From Flavobacteriales bacterium UBA720 (GTDB lineage: Bacteria > Bacteroidota > Bacteroidia > Flavobacteriales > Weeksellaceae), in assembly GCA_002297505.1 (NCBI GenBank), contig DBLQ01000027.1:50688-64614 (forward strand): 13,927 nucleotides of DNA, in the 5' to 3' direction. Below the pieces are notes generated by a model that saw only the letters and a list, made by a program, of their open reading frames with translations, ran no database searches and was not told the origin of the DNA. Below are positions 1 to 7,249 of this stretch, one piece after another (position 1 is the first letter of the stretch; every line of letters starts with the position of its first letter). The translations under genes were made by a program, and so were the position numbers.

Positions 1-191
1 ACATCAACAAGACAACTTTCAAAATCAACAAGACAGTTCTCAAAATCAACAAGACAATTTTCAAAATCAACAAGGCGATTTTTTAAATCAACAAGACAGT
101 TTTCAAGATCAACAAGGCAATTCTTAAAATCAACAAGACGGTTTTTACAGTCAGACAGATCATTGTCAGAACAGAATAGACAGCTTTCAAA
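1..191. repeat. 21-bp tandem repeat array, open at the left edge
   Basis: Seven good copies of a 21-bp unit begin at positions 4, 25, 46, 67, 88, 109 and 130, followed by two decayed copies up to about 191. The core TCAACAAG is the same in all seven good copies; differences are mostly A/G and C/T transitions in the rest of the unit. The array continues beyond the window. There are no unique spacers of CRISPR size between units, so it is a minisatellite or a repeat-protein gene. Because 21 is a multiple of three, a reading frame survives changes in copy number. Confidence 0.9.
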
Positions 192-209
192 ATAAATACA
201 GACTTTCAT
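1..209 (-). CDS. Possible heptapeptide-repeat protein, 3' end outside the window
   Basis: An ATG at 209-207 opens a minus-strand frame that stays open to the window edge (69 codons). After the short lead MKVCIY the protein is repeats of seven residues, consensus F-E-N-C-L-V-D, with E/K, C/R and F/L alternating between copies. Phe and Leu are spaced 4 and 3 apart, the pattern of a coiled coil. LVD is unchanged in all seven good copies. No family is recognised. The doubt is real: the plus strand is also open from 1 to a TAA at 193-195, giving repeats of S-T-R-Q-F-S-K, and the two frames share wobble columns, so codon variation cannot choose between them. The minus reading is preferred slightly because it has its own start codon next to the repeat edge and looks more protein-like. 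Neither may be translated. Confidence 0.3.
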   Translation of the reverse strand, partial: MKVCIYFESCLFCSDNDLSDCKNRLVDFKNCLVDLENCLVDLKNRLVDFENCLVDFENCLVDFESCLVD

Positions 210-434
210 AATCTGTATAAGACTCTGTTTTTCTTGCAGAAAATGTATGGGATGTTCAATGCTTTTGTTTTAAGACCGTTGATACCAATCGTTGCCCTTG
301 ATTATAGAGATAATGATCCGGAACAATCCGTGGATATCTTCGCCTTCGCTTTATTTATTAAAAAACAACTTTTCTGATTTTAAATTTTTCCCCAACTTTG
401 CTTCCTTCTCAAAATCGAAAATTGATTAATTCCA
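196..434. other. Spacer between the repeat array and topB
   Basis: No gene is visible in this AT-rich stretch. It should contain the topB promoter. The closest match to the Bacteroidota -7 box TAnnTTTG is CAACTTTG at 393-400 (7 of 8), about 35 bp before the start codon, but no convincing -33 TTTG partner is seen, so it is not called. Confidence 0.5.
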
Positions 435-2534
435 ATGAAACTTTGTATTGCCGAAAAGCCCAGCGTTGCACGTGATATTGCCAAAGTGTTGGGTGCCACT
501 ACGCCCAAAAGCGGTTATATGGAAGGCAACGGCTACTGCGTTACCTGGACATTTGGTCATCTTTGTACGCTGAAAGAACCGCACGATTACGCCGAACATT
601 ACAAATCCTGGGACTTAATCTTCCTTCCCATTATCCCAAAACAATTTGGCATCAAACTTATTCCCAATAATGGCGTCGAAAAGCAGTTTCAAACCATAGA
701 AAAACTGGTTCAGCAGTGCGATGAGGTCATTAATTGTGGTGATGCAGGGCAGGAGGGAGAACTCATCCAGCGTTGGGTGCTTCAGAAAGCCAAATGCAAC
801 AAACCAATGAAGCGTCTTTGGATCTCTTCTCTAACAGAAGATGCCATCAGAGAAGGTTTTGATAATCTGAAACCCGCAGAAGATTATAAAAACCTCTATT
901 TGGCAGGTAATGCAAGAGCCATCGGCGATTGGCTTTTGGGAATCAATGCCACAAGATTGTTCACCAAAAGATTTGGTGGGAATAAAGGTGTACTATCCAT
1001 CGGACGCGTCCAGACACCCACGCTTGCAATGCTCGTACAGCGCCAGAAAGAGATCGAAGCCTTCACGCAGGAAGAATATTGGGAACTCAAAACCAAATAC
1101 AGAGATGTGCTTTTCAGCGCAACCATCGATAGATTAAAAACTTTAGAAAAAGCCGAAAAAGGACTGGAATATCTCAAAAAAAATGACTTCGAAATCGTTT
1201 CTTTTGAAATCAAAGAAGGCAAAGAAAAGAATCCTAGACTATTCGATTTAACAGGTCTTCAGGTGGAAGCAAACAAGAAATTCGGATTTTCTGCAGAACA
1301 TACGCTGAATTATATTCAAAGTCTTTACGAGAAAAAGCATACCACGTACCCAAGAGTAGATACCACTTACTTATCAGAAAATCTTTACCCGAAAATGGGC
1401 GGGATACTAAAAAGTATGACGATTTATTCAGACTTGATCGCTCCTTTACTTTCAAATCCCATCCCAAAAACAAAAGCTGTTTTTGATGATACCAAAGTAA
1501 CAGACCACCACGCGATTATTCCGACGGAAATCCCGCCCTCATCTAATCTTACGAGAGAAGAAAAGCTGGTTTATGATTTGGTAGCGAGAAGGTTCATCGC
1601 AGTTTTTTATCCAGAATGTAAAATATCAAACACTTTGGTAGAAGGTAAAGTAGAAGCTATTCCTTTTAAAGCTTCAGGGAAACAAATCCTGGAGCCTGGC
1701 TGGCGGGCAGTTTATGATAAAGATAAAAAAGAAGAAAAGGACGAAAAAGATAAGGACGAAGAACAGACGATTCCCGAATTTGTTGCAGGAGAAAAAGGAG
1801 TTCACGAGCCATTAATTCATCAGGGAAAAACTTCACCGCCAAAGCCTTACACAGAAGCAACTTTGCTGAGGGCAATGGAAACGGCAGGCAAACAGGTAGA
1901 AGATGATGAACTGCGCGAAATGCTGAAAAATAACGGCATCGGAAGACCATCCACACGCGCCAACATCATCGAGACGCTTTTTAAAAGAAAATACATCGAG
2001 AAGAAAAGAAAAAATCTCATCGCCACAGCCACCGGAATCGAATTGATTGATACAATAGAAGACGAACTTCTCAAAAGTCCGGAACTTACCGGAGAATGGG
2101 AATCCAAACTCCGAAAAATCGAAAAAGGTGAATATGAAGCCAATCAGTTCAAGGAAGAATTGATAGAAATGGTAACGGATTTAACGAACAAAGTGGTCAA
2201 CGGAAAATCAAAAGTGATCGCCTTCCAGGAAGAGAAGAAAGAAGCTGCAAAAGTAAAAACACCAAGAGTCAAAACAGAAATCATCTGGGAAGACACCCAA
2301 TGTCCGAAATGTAAAGCAAACCATCTGATGAAAGGAAAAACTGCCGTTGGATGTTCAGATTACAAAGATTGCGCCTTCAAAGTTCCCTTCGAGATATTCG
2401 GAAAAAAACTATCAGAAAAACAACTTCAGGATTTGATTCTGAAAAGTAAAACGTCTAAACTAAAAGGTTTTACAGGCGAACAGGAAGAAGGCGTTCTCAT
2501 ACTGAACGAAGACTTTTCAATTACCATAAAATAA
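435..2534 (+). CDS. topB: DNA topoisomerase III (type IA)
   Basis: Type IA topoisomerase that cuts one DNA strand through a 5'-phosphotyrosine, passes the other strand and reseals it. TopB usually resolves recombination and late-replication intermediates with a RecQ helicase. The TOPRIM domain opens the protein (IAEKPSVARDIA, E7 and K8) and its acidic site is GDAGQEGELI from residue 102. The catalytic tyrosine is Y305 in TTYPRVDTTYLS. IGRVQTPTLAML and NNGIGRPSTRANII are further type IA motifs. Residues of about 428-444 form a highly charged Lys/Asp/Glu insert. The C-terminus has a four-cysteine zinc-ribbon-like module (C623, C626, C640, C646). At 699 residues it has normal length. The second Asp of the usual TOPRIM DxD is Gly here (D103-A-G105-Q-E107). 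ATG at 435 gives the canonical N-terminus. It converges on the hydrolase gene. Confidence 0.96.
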   Translation: MKLCIAEKPSVARDIAKVLGATTPKSGYMEGNGYCVTWTFGHLCTLKEPHDYAEHYKSWDLIFLPIIPKQFGIKLIPNNGVEKQFQTIEKLVQQCDEVINCGDAGQEGELIQRWVLQKAKCNKPMKRLWISSLTEDAIREGFDNLKPAEDYKNLYLAGNARAIGDWLLGINATRLFTKRFGGNKGVLSIGRVQTPTLAMLVQRQKEIEAFTQEEYWELKTKYRDVLFSATIDRLKTLEKAEKGLEYLKKNDFEIVSFEIKEGKEKNPRLFDLTGLQVEANKKFGFSAEHTLNYIQSLYEKKHTTYPRVDTTYLSENLYPKMGGILKSMTIYSDLIAPLLSNPIPKTKAVFDDTKVTDHHAIIPTEIPPSSNLTREEKLVYDLVARRFIAVFYPECKISNTLVEGKVEAIPFKASGKQILEPGWRAVYDKDKKEEKDEKDKDEEQTIPEFVAGEKGVHEPLIHQGKTSPPKPYTEATLLRAMETAGKQVEDDELREMLKNNGIGRPSTRANIIETLFKRKYIEKKRKNLIATATGIELIDTIEDELLKSPELTGEWESKLRKIEKGEYEANQFKEELIEMVTDLTNKVVNGKSKVIAFQEEKKEAAKVKTPRVKTEIIWEDTQCPKCKANHLMKGKTAVGCSDYKDCAFKVPFEIFGKKLSEKQLQDLILKSKTSKLKGFTGEQEEGVLILNEDFSITIK

Positions 2535-2535
2535 A

Positions 2536-2568
2536 AACCCTTCCGGATTTTAAACATCCAAAAGGGCT
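2536..2568. terminator. Bidirectional terminator between topB and the GH28 gene
   Basis: CCCTT (2538-2542) pairs with AAGGG (2562-2566), with an inner GGA/TCC stem and a 9-nt loop. Read on the minus strand the stem gains a G-U and an A-U pair and is followed by TTTTTATTTT, a good intrinsic terminator for the hydrolase gene. On the plus strand it sits directly after the topB stop codon, but its T-rich tail is interrupted (CTTATAATATTTTT). Confidence 0.75.
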
Positions 2569-2645
2569 TATAATATTTTTACGTCGCAGATTTTACAGAT
2601 TAGGCTGATGAAAATGCAAAAGTCGCCAAATTAGCGAGGAATAAT
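2569..2645. other. Short spacer with degenerate flavobacterial-style filler
   Basis: Non-coding. The phrase GTCGCAGATTTTACAGATTA resembles short filler sequences remembered from flavobacterial intergenic regions. That likeness is a recollection, not a search result. Confidence 0.3.
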
Positions 2646-4133
2646 TTACTTCACAACAATCGCTTGCTTCAAGCCGCTGTCGATTTTATAATCTTTTGAA
2701 TTATTGATTTTAACATTCTCAAAAACGATATTCTGCGCATTCTTGCCAACGATGCCTTTCTTACTCGTGATATTCACATTTTTGAAATAAAGATTTTCGA
2801 TTAATTTTTCAGGAAGACCTGTAAAGCTGAAAGCCGTTTCGGACGAAGCGCAGTTCACATCGTTAACATAAAAATCGTGAAAATAAGGAACCTTGTCACC
2901 GGAATGTTGCGCCGCTTCGCTTTCTTTGGTGCTTCCAACTGGCGCATCTGCGTAGAAAGTATCAAACAAAACCGCTTCTTTCACAATATTCTTCATCTCG
3001 ATATTCTCGATGAAGATCTGGCTCACATCGCCGCCTCTTCCGGAGTTGCTCTTCACACGGATGCCAATGTCGGTGCCATCAAAAGTACAGTTGGTGACGT
3101 AGATATTTTTCATTCCACCGTCCGTGTTACTTCCGATTACAAAACCGCCGTGACCTTCATTCACAGTACATTCAGCGATGATGACATTTTGTAAGTTTGC
3201 TTCTCCATTTTTCGGTGTTCCGCTGGATTTCATACAGATTCCATCGTCTCCGGCGTTAACTTTAGTGTTGTAGATGATCACATTTTTTGATGCGCTAATA
3301 TCGATGCCGTCACCATTTTGCGCCCATTTCGGATTATAAACCGTGGTATTTCTTATCACCAGATTGGTAATTTGTTTCGGATTGATAACAAACTTCGGCG
3401 AGTTCCGGAACGTTGGTCCGTCGATCAAAAGATTCGTGACTTTGGATAAAGTAAACATCATTGGTCTCAGAAAATGATGAATCTGCTTGTACATATCGAT
3501 TGTGGCGCCGGGTGTTTTTGTGATGACTTTTGCCAGTTCTTCGCCATTTTTGGCTTCAGCACTCGGCCACCAGATTTTTCCGTCGTCGCTGAGAACGCTT
3601 CCTTTTTTGCTTAACAGATCTTTCCATTGCGCATCGGTCGTCTTGAATTTCTTCACAGGTCTCCAGGCCTCGCCTGCGCCATCAAAAATTCCTTTTCCGG
3701 TGAAAGAAACGTCTTTTAGGTTATTTCCCCAGATCGGCGCTGTCACTTCAAATTTCCCGGGCGATGATTCTCTGATTGGGAACTGCTTCACATCATTGGT
3801 GAAGTGCACTATGGCGCCTTCTTCCACGTGAAAATCGATTTTGCTTTTCAGTTCGATTGGCCCTGTCAGCCAGGTTCCGGCTGGAACAATTAATCTCCCG
3901 CCGCCATTTTGAGCAATGGTAGAAATCGCTTTTTCGAATGCTTTCGTGTTCAGCGTTTTTCCGTCGCCAACGCCTCCAAAATCCTTGAAGTTATAATCCT
4001 TCTGTGGAATCGCAGGCAAAACCATTTCCCCGAATTTGAACGGTGCTTTGTCAATGTAATACTGGATATCATTTTTCTGAGCAGATATCATCGCTGCAAC
4101 AGAAAACGCAAGGCCTACTAGTAGTTTTTTCAT
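2646..4133 (-). CDS. Secreted glycoside hydrolase family 28 protein (polygalacturonase-like)
   Basis: GH28 enzymes hydrolyse alpha-1,4 galacturonic acid bonds in pectin by inversion, on a right-handed beta-helix. The four hallmark GH28 motifs are present in order: NGDGID (D275), GDDGICMK (D296, D297), EGHGG (H328) and GIRVK (R359, K361). These supply the three catalytic aspartates, the histidine and the substrate-binding Arg/Lys pair. The N-terminus MKKLLVGLAFSVAAMISAQ is a type I signal peptide, so the enzyme is exported; no lipoprotein cysteine is seen. The frame extends 12 codons upstream to 4169, but ATG at 4133 places the signal peptide at the start and gives 495 residues, a typical length. 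Exact specificity (endo, exo or rhamnogalacturonan) cannot be told. It stands alone, with no SusC/SusD pair, transporter or regulator beside it. Confidence 0.9.
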   Translation of the reverse strand: MKKLLVGLAFSVAAMISAQKNDIQYYIDKAPFKFGEMVLPAIPQKDYNFKDFGGVGDGKTLNTKAFEKAISTIAQNGGGRLIVPAGTWLTGPIELKSKIDFHVEEGAIVHFTNDVKQFPIRESSPGKFEVTAPIWGNNLKDVSFTGKGIFDGAGEAWRPVKKFKTTDAQWKDLLSKKGSVLSDDGKIWWPSAEAKNGEELAKVITKTPGATIDMYKQIHHFLRPMMFTLSKVTNLLIDGPTFRNSPKFVINPKQITNLVIRNTTVYNPKWAQNGDGIDISASKNVIIYNTKVNAGDDGICMKSSGTPKNGEANLQNVIIAECTVNEGHGGFVIGSNTDGGMKNIYVTNCTFDGTDIGIRVKSNSGRGGDVSQIFIENIEMKNIVKEAVLFDTFYADAPVGSTKESEAAQHSGDKVPYFHDFYVNDVNCASSETAFSFTGLPEKLIENLYFKNVNITSKKGIVGKNAQNIVFENVKINNSKDYKIDSGLKQAIVVK

Positions 4134-4259
4134 TTTTATATAGTTTATATTTAAAATTATTGAAGACAATAAAAAATAAAATCGTCAATGATTATTGTCT
4201 GGTGCAAAGTCCACTGAATGGAAAGCTTTCGGGTAAAATTAAATAAAATAATGATTCGT

Positions 4260-4271
4260 GCAATCGATTGC
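4260..4271. promoter_or_regulatory. 12-bp perfect palindrome, possible LacI-type operator
   Basis: GCAATCGATTGC lies in the divergent spacer, 127 bp before the hydrolase start and about 138 bp before the fabV start. A perfect palindrome with a central CG is the usual form of LacI/GalR-family operators, which often control sugar-utilisation genes. A near match to the -7 box (TATTTTG on the minus strand) abuts it. The assignment is inference; no regulator gene is in the window. Confidence 0.4.
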
Positions 4272-4408
4272 GCAAAATAAATATATCAGCTTATGGAAAG
4301 CCTTACTAACACTCAAAAATTAGAAATACAGGAAATGCTTTTTAAGAGATAATTCTTAATTATTGGCTCAAATTTCTTTAATTTGCAATGCTAAAAATAA
4401 TTTCAACA

Positions 4409-5608
4409 ATGATTATTCAACCTAGAACAAGAGGATTTATTTGTTTGACTGCGCATCCGGACGGTGCGCACCAGGCTGTAAAAAACCAGATAGAATATGT
4501 AAAGTCGAAAGGCGAAATCAAAAACGGACCGAAGAAAGTTTTAGTGATTGGTGCGTCTACAGGCTTCGGTTTGTCTTCCAGAATCGCTGCTGCTTTCGGT
4601 TCAGGCGCATCGACGATTGGTGTTTTCTTCGAGAAACCAGCGTCTGAAGGCAAAATGGGAACTGCAGGCTGGTATAATTCTGCGGCCTTTGAGAAAGAAG
4701 CACACGCAGCCGGACTGTACGCCAAAAGTATCAATGGCGATGCATTTTCCGACGAAGTCAAAAAAGAAACCATTGGGTTGATCAAGAAAGATCTTGGCCA
4801 GGTAGATTTGGTAGTGTACAGCTTAGCGTCTCCCAGAAGAACGCATCCTAAAACCGGTGTAGCTTATGCATCTGTTCTGAAACCAATTGGGCAGCCATTT
4901 ACGAACAAAACGGTAGATTTCCACACCGGAGTGGTTTCGGATATCACGATTAATCCTGTTGAAAATGAGGAAGATATTGCGAATACGATTGCAGTAATGG
5001 GTGGCGAAGACTGGAAATTCTGGATAGAAGATTTGAAGGCTGCCGGCGTTTTGGCAGACGGTGTCAAGACTGTAGCTTACTCTTACATTGGCCCGGAACT
5101 GACTTTCCCGATTTACAGAAATGGAACTATTGGCCAGGCTAAAAATGATTTGGAAGCCACTGTTCCTGTTCTGAATGATTTGTTAAAAGATGTCAACGGT
5201 GTGTCTTATGTTTCTGTGAACAAGGCTTTGGTAACGCAGTCCAGTTCAGCGATTCCTGTTGTTCCGTTATATATTTCCCTGCTTTATAAAGTGATGAAAG
5301 CCAAAGGCACACACGAGGGAACCATTGAGCAGATGCAGCGATTGTTCGCCGACAGATTGTATACGGAAAGCGGTGAAGTAGCTTTGGACGAAGCAGGCAG
5401 AATCCGCGTGGATGACTGGGAAATGGCAGATGATGTGCAGGCGGAAGTGGCCAAACTTTGGGAACAGACTTCTACCGAAAATCTTTCTGACATCAGCGAT
5501 ATCGAAGGCTACAGAAAGGAATTCTTCAACCTTTTCGGTTTCGAGCTGGACGGAATTGATTATGAAAAAGATGCGAACGAAAACGTTCAGGTTCCGAGCA
5601 TTTCTTAG
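4409..5608 (+). CDS. fabV: Enoyl-[acyl-carrier-protein] reductase FabV (NADH), or trans-2-enoyl-CoA reductase
   Basis: FabV reduces the trans-2 double bond of enoyl-ACP with NADH, the last step of each fatty-acid elongation cycle. Relatives act on enoyl-CoA. The N-terminus MIIQPRTRGFICLTAHPDG is the family signature. GASTGFG at residues 48-54 is the dinucleotide-binding turn. The catalytic pair is Y236 and K245, spaced Y-x8-K as is characteristic of FabV, unlike the Y-x6-K of FabI. YSLASPRRTHP is another conserved segment. An upstream ATG at 4388 would add seven residues (MLKIIST); 4409 fits family N-termini and gives 399 residues. FabV enzymes generally resist triclosan, so this gene may confer intrinsic tolerance. 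It is a single-gene unit ending in a strong terminator. Whether a FabI is also present cannot be seen here. Confidence 0.95.
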   Translation: MIIQPRTRGFICLTAHPDGAHQAVKNQIEYVKSKGEIKNGPKKVLVIGASTGFGLSSRIAAAFGSGASTIGVFFEKPASEGKMGTAGWYNSAAFEKEAHAAGLYAKSINGDAFSDEVKKETIGLIKKDLGQVDLVVYSLASPRRTHPKTGVAYASVLKPIGQPFTNKTVDFHTGVVSDITINPVENEEDIANTIAVMGGEDWKFWIEDLKAAGVLADGVKTVAYSYIGPELTFPIYRNGTIGQAKNDLEATVPVLNDLLKDVNGVSYVSVNKALVTQSSSAIPVVPLYISLLYKVMKAKGTHEGTIEQMQRLFADRLYTESGEVALDEAGRIRVDDWEMADDVQAEVAKLWEQTSTENLSDISDIEGYRKEFFNLFGFELDGIDYEKDANENVQVPSIS

Positions 5609-5630
5609 GTTCAATTCTTCTCAAGATATC

Positions 5631-5656
5631 AAAACGGGCTTCGGCTCGTTTTTTTT
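5631..5656 (+). terminator. Intrinsic terminator of fabV
   Basis: AAAACGGGC (5631-5639) pairs with GCTCGTTTT (5644-5652), with one G-U pair, around a TTCG tetraloop, followed by a run of T. It begins 22 bp after the fabV stop codon. Confidence 0.92.
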
Positions 5657-5714
5657 GGCTTATTGTGTTTCAGGATTTATAAAAATGATTTATTTTTAAT
5701 GAACAAAAACACGC

Positions 5715-6386
5715 TTGATTTTGGAACATCTACATAATTTTTTGCACCTTCTGTTTATTGGTCTGATTGCCCTTTTTCCGGTAGTCAATCCCATTGGCTC
5801 TGCCCTGATCATCAACCCTTATCTGGCCAGACTTTCCGAAAATGACAGGAAAATTGCGGTCAATAAGATTACCGTTTACGCCTTCTCAATCTGCATTGTA
5901 TCGCTCTTTGCAGGGCACTGGGTTTTGGAACTCTTTGGGATTTCCATTCCTGTGATTCAGCTGGCTGGAGGTATTCTGATTTGTAAAATGGGTTGGGAAT
6001 CCCTGTCCGCCGATCAGCAGGAAGATCCGGACAAAGAAATTGACGACAGTCAGAATGTTGCAACTTCATCTGTGAAGAACCAGCTTTTTTATCCGCTCAC
6101 ATTCCCAATCACTACAGGCGCGGGGACGATTTCCGTACTTTTCACTTTGAGTGCACACAGTGCGGATAGCAATTGGGAAAATTATCTCATCAACACCAGC
6201 GCCATTCTGCTGGCAATTTTAATAATGTGTGCGATGGTGTATTTTTTCTATAACAATACCAAGAAAATGGTAGACAGATTGGGCAATAACGGTCAGAATA
6301 TCGCCAACCGGATTTTTGCCTTCCTTATTTTCTGTGTGGGCCTGGAAATTGCGACCAGCGGTGTAAAGACCTTATTTCATCTGTAA
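5715..6386 (+). CDS. MarC-family integral membrane protein
   Basis: MarC/UPF0056 proteins are six-helix inner-membrane proteins of uncertain function; an old link to multiple antibiotic resistance has not held up. Hydrophobic segments lie at about 11-32, 51-72, 76-92, 125-146, 161-179 and 199-216. The family marks are NPIG in helix 1 (residues 25-28) and PLTFPITTGAGTIS (127-140), the usual Pro- and Gly-rich re-entry of the second half. At 223 residues it has family length. No in-frame ATG precedes helix 1: a TGA lies at 5700-5702 and the first possible starts are TTG at 5715 or TTG at 5721 (giving MEHLHNF). The ATG at 5699 is in another frame and stops after 12 codons. It probably forms its own transcription unit, since fabV ends in a terminator. 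It converges on the acyltransferase gene. Confidence 0.9.
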   Translation: MILEHLHNFLHLLFIGLIALFPVVNPIGSALIINPYLARLSENDRKIAVNKITVYAFSICIVSLFAGHWVLELFGISIPVIQLAGGILICKMGWESLSADQQEDPDKEIDDSQNVATSSVKNQLFYPLTFPITTGAGTISVLFTLSAHSADSNWENYLINTSAILLAILIMCAMVYFFYNNTKKMVDRLGNNGQNIANRIFAFLIFCVGLEIATSGVKTLFHL

Positions 6387-6409
6387 AAAAAGCTACCCAG
6401 AGGTAGCTT
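6384..6409 (-). terminator. Intrinsic terminator of the Nudix/acyltransferase unit
   Basis: AAGCTACC (6390-6397) and GGTAGCTT (6402-6409) form a perfect 8-bp stem with a 4-nt loop. On the minus strand the stem runs into seven T, a strong terminator just after the acyltransferase stop codon. On the plus strand it follows the MarC-family gene, without a T tract. Confidence 0.9.
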
Positions 6410-6413
6410 GATA

Positions 6414-7205
6414 TTAGGATTGAGATTTAATCTCTTTCTGTTTGACATCGTAGTCGTGGAGCAGGTTGTGTTCCGGTGTCTGTTCAATGGCGTGCATAAT
6501 CTTGTCAAGAATTTGATTCGCCGATTCATTGTCATAATCGATGTCCAAAGCTGGTTTGAATTCCATAGTTGGCTTAACACCAGTGACTTTGATTTTCAGT
6601 CCTTTCTTGTCAAAAGCCCTTCGAAATCCGTTGATTTTAATCGGGATTACGATCGGTCTCTGATTTTTGATGAGCTTTGCCGTTCCTTTTCTTCCTTGTG
6701 CATAAGCAGAAGTCGTTCCCTGCGGAAATGTGATCACCCAACCGTTATCCAAAGCTTTCATAATATTTTCAACCTCGGTAAGGTCCACCATTCTGTTCAC
6801 ATTTTGGCCTTCAGCTCTCCAGGTTCTTTTTACGGTCACAGCGCCGGCAATTTTAAAAATTCTTGCCAAAATCCCTTTATTCATTGTTTCTTCCGCCGCC
6901 ACATAGTAGAAATCTACTTTCGGATTGAGAAGATAAACCGGGTTTTTTATCGTGTTGTGATAGCCGTTATTTACAGCACAAAATGCGTGATACATTGCTG
7001 CAACATCCGCAAAATAGGTCTGATGATTGGATACGAAAAGTACGTTGCTGTCTGGCAAATCCGAAAGGTTTTCCGTGCCGGAAATTTTCAGCTTATTAAA
7101 ACCGTTGAATCTTCTGTAAGAGACTAATCCCAGAATAAAAATAATAATCCGTTTCAGGATGTAGATATTTCCAAAAGAATCGGTGAAAATATTTTTTTTT
7201 GCCAT
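6414..7205 (-). CDS. PlsC-like lysophospholipid/1-acylglycerol-phosphate acyltransferase
   Basis: Members of the PlsC/LPLAT superfamily move an acyl chain onto a lysophospholipid or glycerol-phosphate acceptor at the inner membrane; Bacteroidota paralogues can also make aminolipids. One N-terminal hydrophobic segment (about 14-30, RIIIFILGLVSY) should anchor it. The catalytic block is NHQTYFAD: H61 and D67 are five residues apart, not the four of canonical Hx4D. The acceptor-binding motif, normally EGTR-like, is FPQGTTS around Q162. PIVIPIKINGF matches the later conserved VPV block. Fold and order fit the family, but motif deviations make the substrate uncertain. ATG at 7205 is the natural start; 263 residues is normal. 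It lies 44 bp after the Nudix gene on the same strand and is probably co-transcribed with it. Confidence 0.85.
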   Translation of the reverse strand: MAKKNIFTDSFGNIYILKRIIIFILGLVSYRRFNGFNKLKISGTENLSDLPDSNVLFVSNHQTYFADVAAMYHAFCAVNNGYHNTIKNPVYLLNPKVDFYYVAAEETMNKGILARIFKIAGAVTVKRTWRAEGQNVNRMVDLTEVENIMKALDNGWVITFPQGTTSAYAQGRKGTAKLIKNQRPIVIPIKINGFRRAFDKKGLKIKVTGVKPTMEFKPALDIDYDNESANQILDKIMHAIEQTPEHNLLHDYDVKQKEIKSQS

Positions 7206-7249
7206 TGATATCTTATTATAATTTCTGAGGTCGTGAAATTACTGCAAAA

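Noticed and set aside
1..191. CRISPR array
   Set aside because: The 21-bp units touch each other with no unique spacers, and no cas gene is present.
4134..4169. Twelve-codon N-terminal extension of the GH28 gene
   Set aside because: The signal peptide begins at the internal Met (ATG at 4133), which would be buried by the extension.
6408..7127. 239-codon plus-strand frame opposite the acyltransferase gene
   Set aside because: It lies antisense to a well-supported family member, has no recognisable motif and overlaps the terminator region; it is a shadow.
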